Source: Amborella trichopoda
Lineage: Eukaryota > Streptophyta > Magnoliopsida > Amborellales > Amborellaceae
DNA length: 64,000 nt
NCBI RefSeq assembly: GCF_000471905.2
Contig: NW_006497023.1
Location: 1,349,380 to 1,413,379, forward strand
Direction of reading: 5' to 3'
In this document: one piece after another, positions 1 to 8,878 of the stretch
How the letters are laid out: each line of letters begins with the position of its first letter
How positions within the stretch are numbered: the stretch's first letter is position 1
Translations under genes and position numbers: made by a program
The notes under the pieces: model-generated
Databases searched by the model: none
Told to the model about the DNA's origin: nothing
Seen by the model: the letters and a program-made list of their open reading frames with translations, nothing else

Positions 1-1062
1 TCGTTGTTTGGCCTTCTAGGACGCGACTGACACTCCAAATTTTTGAGGGGTATTTGAGGAAAGCATAGGCTATATCAGGGGGGTAAAACCCCATTTCCAC
101 TGCTTTTCATCGAAAGTAAAAACTTTAAGGTAAAAATATTTCAATAGTGCGAAGGAGATTTCCGGCGAAAGCTTGGGTGAGAACGCAAGGGATTTCAACA
201 GCATTGGCCGGTGTTTGCCGGGACACAGGAGCAGGTTCTGGTTGAGAAAAAGAAAACACCAACAAGAAAGGAAACAGGATTTTCTGCAGTTGAGAGAGTT
301 TGAAGGGACTTCACTAGGGAAACATGGAACTCCGAATGTGTTTTTGAGGGTTCTGGCGAGGGAAGAGGAGGCATGAGTTGTAGTAGTGGGCTGCCCAGGG
401 CTCTCCACTAGTTTTAGTAGTTTTTCGACTAATGCGTGGTGGTTTCCCTGTGATTTGGGAAAAGTTTGCAGAGGATTTCCAGCAGCGGAGGAGATTTTTC
501 CGTGGAAATCCAAAGGGCATACGAAACAGACCGTTTTGAAGCTAGACGGCCACAAGGAAGGCGAACAGTTGCCATTGGAAAGTTTACAATCATCAGGGAG
601 GTGAAGTATTTTAGAGTGGAAAACGAGGGGTCTTGAGAGCCGAGGAGGCGCGCAAACAAGGAGTCACCGGGAGGTGAACAATCGCAGCACTGCCGGCGCT
701 GACTTAGAATAAATAGCTGGCATTGAAAAAAAAAGAAAAATAGAGCCGACGCTGACCCTCAAAAAGGCAGCCGGTGTTGGGGGTTAGAAGCATAGCCAGC
801 ACTTAGCCTTCGGAAGACACAACTGGCTCTGGGAGTTAGCAACACAGCCGACACTAGCCTTTGGAAGTCACAACCGTCGTTAGCTTTAGACGGCGCTTAC
901 CAGTGCATGGTGGGTGTCATGACACGCACGGTGTTGCTCGCATGTGGCGGTGTGTCACATGTAGGAATGGTTGAACACAATGATGAGCCATGTGCGACGA
1001 TGTTCATGCACGACGCTAACTTGGGTCGGCAAAGGGTGGTGACCGGTAGTAAGGCCTGGCTT
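1..1062 (-). repeat. Y block, distal part (inverted copy of 10352-11460)
   Basis: Read on the minus strand, this stretch aligns by eye with plus-strand 10352-11460: a segment rich in scattered GCCGACACT / CAGTGCCGGC motifs (680-910), a TC-rich untranslated-looking stretch, then a TATA-like segment close to base 70 (the other copy has TTTATATAG at 11341), and the shared end motif TCCTAGAAGGCC. It looks like a promoter-bearing LTR or post-pol region rather than coding DNA; the small ORFs here are not conserved between the copies. It lies downstream of the AGO-like fragment on the same strand. The repeat runs off the left edge of the window, so its true end is unknown. Confidence 0.6.
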
Positions 1063-1247
1063 GTGATACATATTGGAAGCTAAGTCCTCCAGTACAACAG
1101 TGAAGTCCATGATGTTCTGTGGAAGGGCATCCACAGTGAACAGGGTATGCTCTCCTTCATAGGCCAGTTCCTTACCAGAGAAGTCTGCCTTGTATGTTTG
1201 ATATACACATCAGATGAATTGAAGCTGACTCTGAAATGATTGACTTC
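1063..1247 (-). pseudogene. ARGONAUTE (AGO4-like) N-domain fragment, copy 1
   Basis: Plant ARGONAUTE proteins bind small RNAs; AGO4-clade members guide RNA-directed DNA methylation in the nucleus. On the minus strand one frame (1247 downwards) reads EVNHFRVSFNSSDVY, carrying the NHF-(K/R)-V signature of the Argonaute N-domain. In a second frame, 1197 downwards, it reads YKADFSGKELAYEGEHTLFT and continues as VDALPQ and MDFTVVLEDLASN, which matches the AGO4-clade block around the VVLED motif. Roughly 25-30 residues that normally separate the two blocks are absent and the frame changes there, so the source was processed or deleted before duplication. PAZ, MID and PIWI domains are missing; this cannot be a working AGO. 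The same fragment lies at 10166-10351. Identification rests on motif recognition, not a database search. Confidence 0.72.
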
Positions 1248-1692
1248 TTATTTTGGCCTGTAACCATCCTCTTTGGTGGCACATGTTAGATGAACTGAAG
1301 TTAACTTCTCCAAGTGGTTTTGCTTCTTCTTCATGAGGAGAGCATTTCTTTGGTGGGTTTGCTTCTTCTTCATGAGGAGAATATTTCTTTGGTGGGTTTG
1401 CTTCTTCTTCATGAGGAGAGCATTTCTTTGGTGGGTTTGCTTCTTCTTCATGAGGAGAGCATTTTTTTGGTGGGTTTGCTTCTTCTTCATGAGGAGAACA
1501 TTTCTTTTGGCCTGTAACCGTTCTCTTATCCTCAGATGCAAAAGCAACACTACCGGTTTTGGTTTGTAACCGTCCTCTTATCCTCATATGCAAGAGCAAC
1601 ACTTTTGGTATCAACTGTTCTCTTTCCCTCAGATACAAGAGACCTGTAACCTCCCTAATAATGGGCTTTTTCACGTGTAGCTTGTAACTCAT
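1210..1692 (-). CDS. Post-pol ORF with 13-residue tandem repeats, unknown function
   Basis: A 160-codon open frame begins at ATG 1692, about 20 bases downstream of the stop of the minus-strand pol of element R. A pyrimidine-rich stretch ending in CAG (1712-1698) just before it looks like a splice acceptor, the arrangement expected for a spliced post-pol (env-position) ORF. The N-terminal third (about 65 residues, start MSYKLHVKKPIIREV) is not recognised. Residues of about 63-125 are five tandem copies of a lysine/cysteine-histidine-glutamate unit (KKCSPHEEEANPP). The frame closes inside the AGO-like fragment, which is read in other frames. There is no signal peptide or membrane segment. It could be a decayed captured host exon set rather than a retroelement gene; expression is unknown. 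Confidence 0.35.
   Translation of the reverse strand: MSYKLHVKKPIIREVTGLLYLREREQLIPKVLLLHMRIRGRLQTKTGSVAFASEDKRTVTGQKKCSPHEEEANPPKKCSPHEEEANPPKKCSPHEEEANPPKKYSPHEEEANPPKKCSPHEEEAKPLGEVNFSSSNMCHQRGWLQAKIRSQSFQSQLQFI
1321..1515 (-). repeat. 39-bp minisatellite, five copies
   Basis: Units begin at 1321, 1360, 1399, 1438 and 1477 and are nearly identical; 39 bp keeps the reading frame, giving the 13-residue protein repeat of the surrounding ORF. The other copy of this block (10040 onwards) carries only about one and a half units, so the array has changed length since the copies separated. Confidence 0.9.
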
Positions 1693-1712
1693 TTTTACTG
1701 CAATAAAAAGAG

Positions 1713-3078
1713 CTATAATTTATTTGGACTATCTTGCTTGCTTTGCATTGTGTCTCTTTTCTTGAATATGCATCGTGGGTATTTCTTTAAATATCTTCCA
1801 TTGATAGGGGGCAGTGCCTCCTCTCCACCAGGATGTGTCAGAATGTAGGCTGCATTTGGCGAGACTTTTTTTACTATAAAGGGGCCCTCCATTTGGGTTC
1901 AAACTTCCCTTTACTCCGGCTATGCATAAAAATAGGCCTCTTGATGACTAGAACTAGATCGCCACGGGCGAATGAGCGGACCTTGACTGACTTATCAAAA
2001 TCCCTCTTCATTCTCCCCTGGTTGAGTTTGAGGCTCTGCCGAGCCCCTAACCTCTTTCCATTGAGGACATCCAATTCTTGATATCGGAGTTTGATTAACT
2101 GATCTTCGGTTAGTCCTCGATGTATAACAACTCGCAATGAAGGGATTTGGATTTTGAGGGGTAAAACTGCTTCACCTCCATAGATTAGAGAATAAGGAGT
2201 GGAGTTAGTAGCATTTTGTGTAGTGGTACGATAAGCCCATAGTGCTTCGGAAAGCTTCTCGTGTCAGTTCTTCTTCGCCTTTGATACTAACTTTCTTAAA
2301 ATATTGCACAAAGTCTTATTGAAGGCCTCAGCTAATCCGTCGGCTTGAGGGTGATACATAGTCGAGTACTTCCACTCAAAACCAAACTGGTTGACCAAGA
2401 GATGATTATGATGACTACTAAACTGGGGACCATTGTTAGATATAGTCCGGTCAGGCACTCCAAACCGATATATGATGTGACGTCGCACGAAGCTAGCCAC
2501 CGTTGTCATAAGAACTTGCTTAAGGGGGACTGCTTCAGCCCACTTAGAGAAATAATTTGTCGCAACTAGAATAAAGACATGTCCCACTGCCGAAGGAGGG
2601 TCAATATGCCCTACAATATCCATACCCCATTGTGAGAAAGGCCATGATGCAACTGTAGGGTGTAAGGGCTCTGGAGGCTGATGAATAAGACTTGAATGTA
2701 TTTGGCATACCAGGTACTTTTTAGCATAGTTTAAGGAATCAGCAATCATGGAAGGTCAACAGTATCCCAACCTGCATATCCGTTCATAGAGCTTGGGACC
2801 GGACTGATGCAATACATGGAGAGCTGGGGACTGAACTGATGCAATCCACATATTCCTGAGTGTACTTCTTCCAGGACCTTATTTGCCTCTTGCATGCCCA
2901 CACATCTAAGAAGAATACCATCGAATGACCATCTGAAGATAGCATCTCCCTCAAGGAGGGTATACTTGGTAGACATTCGGTGTGTACTGTTGAGTTCGAC
3001 ATGATCTTCCGAGAGCCTACCGTGTTTTAGGAAACTAGTGATAGGCTCTCTCCAATCTTCTACCGGCTCAATTTCCAC
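1713..3078 (-). pseudogene. Element R integrase and pol C-terminus (degenerate)
   Basis: Integrase inserts retrotransposon cDNA into the genome. On the minus strand: an N-terminal segment with KYTLLEGDAIFRWSFDG and EVHSGICG (2960-2840); then a damaged zinc region, where a small deletion and the reading KKYLVCQ leave it without its first cysteine; then the catalytic core (2749-2264) with GMDIVG, FGVPDRTISNNGPQF and a glutamate in LAEAFNKT. The second catalytic aspartate is replaced by Asn (SNNG), so the enzyme is dead even where the frame is open. A C-terminal segment (2137-1874; GDLVLVIKRP, KFEPKW) is followed, after a frameshift, by the typical gypsy pol tail INGRYLKKYPRCIF, ending at the TAG at 1715-1713. 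Several frameshifts and stops interrupt it. Confidence 0.85.
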
Positions 3079-3390
3079 GCATATTGGGTCAAAGAATTTT
3101 GGTTCTTAGTTTCGAACCTTAACCCCTTGACTCCGTGCCATTTCTTGTTCAGCCTTAATTACTTCTTTAGCTGATAGAAGTGTTTCGAATTGATAAGGAG
3201 GGCATTCGGGGAAGATATTTCTCTCATCACCCGCATCTACCTCAATTCGTAGTTCAATGTATCTCCATTTTACCACCCGAACAAGCGTGGGTTCTGATGA
3301 GGATAATTGAATTCTTGCCCCGAGTTTTCCACGTGTATCAACCTACAAGTTTAGCCTCTTGGGGATGTGACTCAAGGATACGTCCTCAAA

Positions 3391-3684
3391 CTAGGCCATA
3401 TATGATTTTGCAGTATCGTGATAGGGCTTGAGAGTGTCTTTTCTCACGTCATATATTCCTTTGAGCATACGAATAACCAACTCAGAGTCGCCATAGATCT
3501 TGAGCTGCTCCAAGTCTAGATCAAAAGCTATCTCCAACCTAATTATAAGGGCCTGATATTCTGCTTCGTTATGAGAACCGGCCTCAGTGAGAGAGAAAGA
3601 AAGTGGCAATACTCTTCCTTTCGGGGTTAAGAATACCACTCTGGTGCCTCCTCGGTCTGATTGGAAGGCTCCGTCGAAGTACAT
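3391..3684 (-). pseudogene. Element R RNase H domain
   Basis: This domain removes RNA from the RNA:DNA hybrid during reverse transcription. The 97-codon frame starts at YFDGAF (first catalytic Asp), contains HNEAEYQALI (catalytic Glu) and YGDSELVIR (second Asp), the order expected of gypsy RNase H. The fourth acidic position would lie after the frame break at 3391. It sits between the RT connection region (higher coordinates) and the integrase, the normal gypsy order RT-RH-INT. It is part of one pol gene, now split by stops, so it is not separately expressed. Confidence 0.85.
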
Positions 3685-4682
3685 TTCCTACGCATGAGGA
3701 AGCTCTGCACATAATACTTCTTCATCAAGGAGGTCACTTAATAACAGAGATTCCACCGGTATGAGGTGGGCTGTGAGAAAATCAGCCAGGGCTTGGCCTT
3801 TGATGGCCTTTTGTGGGACATATGAGATGTCGAATTCCATCAGCAATAATGCCCACTTTGCAAGGCGTCCTGACAAGCATGGGTGTGTCATGAGAAATTT
3901 TACAGGATCTACTTTTGATATAAGTTTCACCTCATGACCAAGCAAGTAGTGACGGATTTTTGGACCTTGAAGATTAGGGTCAAGCACATCTTCTCTATAG
4001 GGGGATAATTCTTCTCGGCCCCTTGCATCCTGCAGCTGAGGTAATATAAAGTTGTTTCTTTTCCCTCGTTATTGTTTTGTGCCAACAATGCCCCAATTGA
4101 CTCGTCCAGAGCAGTCACGTTTAAGATGAGAGGTTTTCCCAACACTGGTGTAGAGAGCACTGGAGGGTTGAGTAAATATTGTTTGATGTCATCAAGAGCT
4201 GCCTGACATGCTTCATCCCAGATGAATGGGTTATCCTTATTTAAAATGTGTGTGAAGGATTTACAGTGACCTGAGAGATTTGAGATGAACCTGCAGATGT
4301 AAGCCAGCTGCCTTGAAGATATCGCAGTTCTCGCAGTGTAGTTGGTGACAACATTTCTTGGATCGCCTTGAACTTGAATGACTCAATTTCAAGCCCTCAA
4401 TGTCTGACAATGAACCCCAAGAACTTTCCCGAATGCACGCCAAAAGTGCATTTCAGTGGGTTCATTTTAAGTTGATGGAGTAGTCACTTGAATACCTTTT
4501 AGGTCTCTCAGGTGAGCATCCTTCTCTTTGGATTTTACCACCAAGTCATCTACATAACACTCCACCTGTTTGTGCATCATATCTTTGAAGATGGTCGTCA
4601 TTGCTATTTGGTATGTGGGACCGGCATTCTTTAATCTGAAAGACATCATTGTGTAACAGAAGACCCCTTTTGGAGTAAGAGC
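3685..4682 (-). pseudogene. Element R reverse transcriptase (C-terminal half, degenerate)
   Basis: On the minus strand the reading begins abruptly at the inverted junction near 4682 with TPKGVFCYTMMSF, then GPTYQIAMT, then the catalytic motif YVDDLVVKSK (near 4560-4530). Further fragments follow in changing frames: MNPLKCTFGVHSGKFLGF, an NPFIWDEACQAALDDIKQYL thumb/connection segment (about 4235-4180), and ILNVTALDESIGALLAQNN with LYYLSCRMQGAEKNYPPIEK (about 4115-3985). The order matches gypsy RT thumb plus connection. The fingers and most of the palm are missing beyond the junction. Unlike P and N0 this copy keeps the canonical YVDD. Wording of the connection region resembles the plant Tat lineage; no phylogeny was done. 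Confidence 0.85.
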
Positions 4683-5230
4683 TGGTGGTGCAAATGGCAT
4701 CAAAACCATACTCATGATAATCAAAACTGCATATATTTGAAACAGGTGATTCAAGGGTTAATCAATAGGGGGGACATCACTGTCTCACGTAGAAATCAAC
4801 CTTTTGAAAGGCCTAATCAAAAGGTGGGTATCTTCACAAATTCTCTCCCTAAAAATATGGTCACAATGACCGAAAAGCCAGGAGCTCAAGACATCTCGAA
4901 AGATAATGTTGTCATTCAAATGATTGAGTGTGGAGATAAAGAAGAGGATCCCAGTCAGTTCATATTGGCTTGTGATCATCACTTTCAAGAACCCGAAGAA
5001 GATCTTTTGAGCTTCCTAAGAGGAAGCCCTTCATCTCCAAACCTCGATAACCTTCCCAAATGGGACCGATATGATGAAGATGACACACTAGATATTGATA
5101 TGGTCAGGACCAATGAAAGAGCGTCATCTTCCAAACAAGGGGCCAACATCCCAAAGTCTCCCATTACTCTTGCTAGGGCTGACCCTATCGAGTTTTAGGC
5201 TGGTGAGGTCGACTCCTTAACCCGAAGAGG
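4683..5230 (+). pseudogene. Element P gag C-terminal part with zinc-knuckle-like motif
   Basis: Gag forms the retrotransposon particle and binds the RNA. Element P starts here in mid-gag. At about 4690-4790 the zinc-knuckle-like segment (the C-x2-H ... H-x4-C pattern seen intact in N1 near 38400) is present but frameshifted, followed by the conserved VIQGLINRGDITV. An open frame from 4737 to 5198 carries the acidic linker (DDTLDIDMVRTNE, SPITLARADPIEF) that N0 (21670-22239) and N1 (38314-38877) also have. P has no 5' LTR, leader or gag core in the window: it is truncated by the inverted junction with element R. Confidence 0.8.
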
Positions 5231-6012
5231 TCGAGTGTTCAAACTCATTCAATTGATGGCCGATACTCACGATGAAAGAATGGGAGATACCTAAAACACC
5301 AAACAACTAGTGGGGGTTGTAGATCACGAGCTGAACAAAGAAATTCAAGGATCTGCAACCACCTAAGATTTACCAGCTCATTTTGAGAAGATCTAGGCTC
5401 AAATATCCATCTTGGAGCTACTCAGCAATTCACCAGCACATAGAGCCCAGATCGAGAACGTCCTTGCCAAGACACACATCCCGAGCAACGCACGACCATA
5501 TGAGTTATGCAGAATGATCAACCAGTTGATGGCACCAACACCAATCGTGTTCACATACGATGACATCCCAGCTAGCTTCAACTGATTTCATGTTCAACAT
5601 CTACACATCATCGTCTTCATGCAAGGATATGACATACGAAGAGTGCTTGTTGATAATGGCGAATCCTTAAACATATGCCCCATGAAAACAGGGAAGCAGA
5701 TAGGCAAAAGCCCGGATGACTTCGAGCCATGTCAACTAACTCTCGCTACATACGACGGAACCAAAAGACAAGCTAAAGGTATACTGCCTCTCACACTCAA
5801 GATCTGCTGTACCATCCAAGTGATAAATTTTTATGTCTTGGACATAAAACCTTCTTTCAACATGCTGTTAGGAAGACCGTGGCTACATGAAACCTTGTGG
5901 TCGCCTCTACACTCCATCAATGCCTCAAATTTCCAATTAAAAATAACGTCGCAAAGGTATGTGCTGAACCCTCTACTTTTCTCAAGCCTAGTATACATAA
6001 CAGGAAGCTAGC
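5231..6012 (+). pseudogene. Element P aspartic protease region
   Basis: The retropepsin-type protease cleaves the Gag-Pol polyprotein. A linker with several stops (5231-5590) precedes the open frame 5619-6011. This reads MQGYDIRRVLVDNGESLNICP: the position of the catalytic D-(S/T)-G triad holds D-N-G here. Next comes FYVLDIKPSFNMLLGRPWLH, the conserved second half of the protease in this family. N0 has the same segment at 22650-22990 and N1 at 39300-39577. The final 40 codons are frameshifted against N0. No activity is expected. Confidence 0.8.
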
Positions 6013-6819
6013 TGTAAAAGTCGAGCTCAGAGAAATCCCGCTCGCTTCCTTCGAGAAAGCTGATTATGCCACCTAATGCCTAGAGGCAGCCGACCATGTT
6101 CCTTAGATTTTGCAAACTTTTGCATCTATAGATGACATTATCGAATGTCAACATTGATACGATTTCAAGTCCCACGAAGCTTGGTACATGCTCTTCTTCC
6201 AAGGCTTCCAACCAGGCCAAGGCTTGGGTAATCAAGGGCAAGGCGTAACGAAGGCAATTTCTGAATCATTCGAAGCCAAAATTGAAGACGGAGATTGAAG
6301 AGGTCTCGAGTGTTTTCTCACCTTATTACAAAGCCGAATGAAGCCGTCAAGTTATCTGGGCTTTGTATCTGAAGGCATTCAAAGCCTCAATCCTCTCGAT
6401 GCCCGTCCTTCAAAACGGCCTAAGGTGGTCATTGAATCCCCAATGGGGAATAACTCTTCTTTCACATCTCAACACACACAAGAACTGAGAATTGAAGACC
6501 TTTTTGCTGACCTGGATTTGAAGGTATGCACAATCGGCTCTAACACATCCAAGCATGCTCATCTACTGATTGAAACCCAGGAATGGAATTGGTCGATCAC
6601 TCCCCTATCTCGAGAATCGTTGGAAGCATACCAGTGGCACCTTCAAGTCCCAGTGCTAAAAACTGGATAGGGGCAGGGTGGCCTTTTAACCACCCTACGA
6701 GTCCAGCCCCCAACATTTCTCTCGTGAGTCTCATAAGGGACACCTCTTGTGTTATTTCAAAAACCATTGAAAAATCAAAACATGATAAAATTGATAATAA
6801 TGTAAAATAATTTTAAAAA
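6013..6819 (+). pseudogene. Element P G-patch-like segment and linker between protease and RT
   Basis: At about 6200-6300 the plus strand reads FQGFQPGQGLGNQGQGVTK, the glycine pattern of a G-patch (a nucleic-acid/helicase-binding motif) known after the protease in several plant gypsy pols. It is followed by an open frame, 6338-6670, with LNPLDARPSKRPKVV and RESLEAYQWHLQVP, both conserved in N0 (23379-23700). The segment lies between protease and RT in both copies. A stop breaks it near 6297. Confidence 0.6.
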
Positions 6820-8130
6820 ATGGCGAACACTCAAGATAGCCCGATAACGGTGCACAATAGCCAAGATGACGAATTCCATGACCAAGACGAAGATCAAGAG
6901 AGCCAAGAGTCTGAAGAAATCCCTCAACCTGAGGAACTCACTTTCCATGTTGAGCAATTCAAGAGGAGGTTCGATCGTGACCCAACGACTATCATCGAAG
7001 AGACGATCGACATAAACTTAGGAACTGAGAAGGATCCAAGGTTAACTAAGATTGGAACCTCCCTATCTCCTGAGGAGCAGGAAAATATTATTTCCTTTCT
7101 CAAAGAATATCGCGATGTCTTTGCCTAGTCATACGATGATATGCCAGGGCTAGATCCCACATTGGTGCAACATCACTTAATATTCAATGAAGGGGCCAAG
7201 CCTGTAAGGCAGAAACTCTGACGTTAAAAGACCCACCTTGAGCTCAAAATTAAAGAAGAACTCTACAAGCTGCTCAATGCCAAGTTCATTACCCCCGTCG
7301 ATCACTCAAAATGGTTGGCCAACATAGTGGTCGTACCCAAGAAAGACGGGAGGATCCAATGGTGTGTTGACTACAAAGACCTCAACAAGGCATGCCCAAA
7401 GGATAATTTTCCATTACTAAACATAGATGCCTTGGGGACAATACTGTGGGGCATGAGATGTTCTCGCTTCTCAAGTTACAACCAGATCTTCATGACAGAA
7501 GAAGACCAGACCAAGACTTCGTTCATAACACAATGGGGAACTTACTGCTACAAAGTCATGCCCTTTGGCCTAAAAAATGAAGGGGCAACTTATAAGCGGG
7601 CAATGACTAGCATCTTCCATGACTTAATGCACACCATCTTGGAAGACTACGTCAATGACCTTCTGGTCAAGTCGAAGGCCAAGCTTGATCATCTCACCAA
7701 CCTGAGAACCATTTTTGAAGCGCTCCAGAAACATCAACTCAAACTCAATCTGCAAAAATGTGCCTTTGGGGTTGAATCTAGCAAATTACTAAGCTTTATA
7801 GTAAGCCAAATAGGCATTGAGGTGGACCCGTACAAAATACGAGCCATCACTAAAATGCCCTCTCCCTAAAACATCACAAAAATTCGTGGGTTGCAAGGTC
7901 GCATACAATCCATAAGGTGTTTCATCTCACAACTAGCAGACAAGTGCATGCCGTTTAATAGACTACTCAAGAAAGATACCCCATTCATATAGGATAATGA
8001 GTGCCAAGAAGTGTTTGATCAAATCAAGGAGTACCTCACCAAACCTCCCATCCTTAGTCCTCATAGTCTAGACAAACCCCTGTTCCTATGCATGTTAATG
8101 AGAGATAAGACCATGGGGGCAATGTTGGGA
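6820..8130 (+). pseudogene. Element P reverse transcriptase (degenerate)
   Basis: An acidic N-terminal linker (6820-7128; QDDEFHDQDEDQESQESEE) leads into the RT. The palm reads VVVPKKDGRIQWCVDYKDLN (about 7330-7390), then SFITQWGTYCYKVMPFGLKN (about 7510-7580), then the catalytic motif, here YVNDLLVKSK (about 7650-7680) instead of Y-x-D-D. The thumb/connection GIEVDPYKIRAI, DNECQEVFDQIKEYL and KTMGAMLG (to about 8130) follows. In-frame stops occur at 7126, 7219, 7867 and 7990. The Asn in the catalytic motif also occurs in N0. After MGAMLG the sequence jumps over the connection end and RNase H core present in N0. Confidence 0.87.
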
Positions 8131-8400
8131 AGGTGAAAGAAGAAAAGCTCAAGCCCTATCAAGAAAAGGATGAAACGATGATCCAATATTTCAAGAAAAT
8201 CACGTTTTTGCATGTAACTAGGGAAAATAATCGGTTCGTCGATGCCCTTGCGACCCTTGCTTCAATGGTTGATATTCGTCCAAAATCACCACATTTCCAT
8301 TCTATATCAAGAACGAACATGATCCTTCCCCACCAAGGATTGACGAAGAAATAGAGCAAGAAAATGAGAACGATGGGGAAGTGTCTCTCGTGGATTTAGA

Positions 8401-8513
8401 GAAGCCCTTCGAAGGTTTTACCTTGAAGGAGCTACCAAAAAGCATAAAGAAGCCCTTCGAAGGTTTTATCCTGAAGGAGCTACCAAAAAGGATAAAGAAG
8501 CCCTTCGAAGGTT
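8401..8513 (+). repeat. 48-bp in-frame tandem repeat (two and a third copies)
   Basis: Units start at 8401, 8449 and 8497. N0 has one copy of the equivalent segment (about 26144-26195), so this is a local tandem duplication within P, adding 32 codons without shifting the frame. Confidence 0.9.
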
Positions 8514-8873
8514 TTCTATGAGATTCTTAATAAGAGGTGATTTATTTCTCAAAACGTCCTTCAATGGCATCATTCTACGGTGTCTTGATCAGCCAGAAAT
8601 CAATCAAGTACTAACAGAGTTACACGATGAAGGAGGTTATTATGGTGCAACCGCGGAGCTAAGGCTATTACTTGACCACCATGGCTGAAAATTGTTGAAA
8701 GTTCACAAAGACGTGTCCCAAATGTCAGCTTTATGAAGACCTCATCCATGCACCGTCTGTACCACTCAACTCAACACCGCCTGTATGGCCCTTTGCCATG
8801 TGGGGTCTTGATATCATCGAAATGGTCTCACCGAAAGCCTCAAACGATCACCATTTTATATTAACGGCTGTAG

Positions 8874-8878
8874 AGTAC
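8874..8878. other. Target-site duplication of element M, left copy (AGTAC)
   Basis: AGTAC precedes the TGTTT terminus of M and is repeated at 43360-43364 after the CA terminus. Removing M and one copy restores a continuous integrase reading frame across the site. Confidence 0.9.

Larger units (their letters stand above)
8131..8878 (+). pseudogene. Element P integrase, N-terminal part, cut by element M
   Basis: After the RNase H deletion the frame resumes at VKEEKLKPYQEK and reads HVTRENNRFVDALATLASMV (the end of RNase H), then the integrase N-terminal region: LTELHDEGGYYGA near 8620 (the second zinc His is lost), CPKCQLY near 8720, and WGLDIIEMVSPKASN near 8810 with the first catalytic Asp. 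An in-frame 48-bp unit is repeated at 8401, 8449 and 8497. The coding sequence stops at 8878 where element M begins; it resumes at 43360. Stops and a lost zinc ligand make it inactive. Confidence 0.85.

Noticed and set aside
70-659. Several 60-160-codon frames on both strands
   Set aside because: The inverted copy at 10700-11400 does not preserve any of these frames, and the region has LTR/untranslated character.
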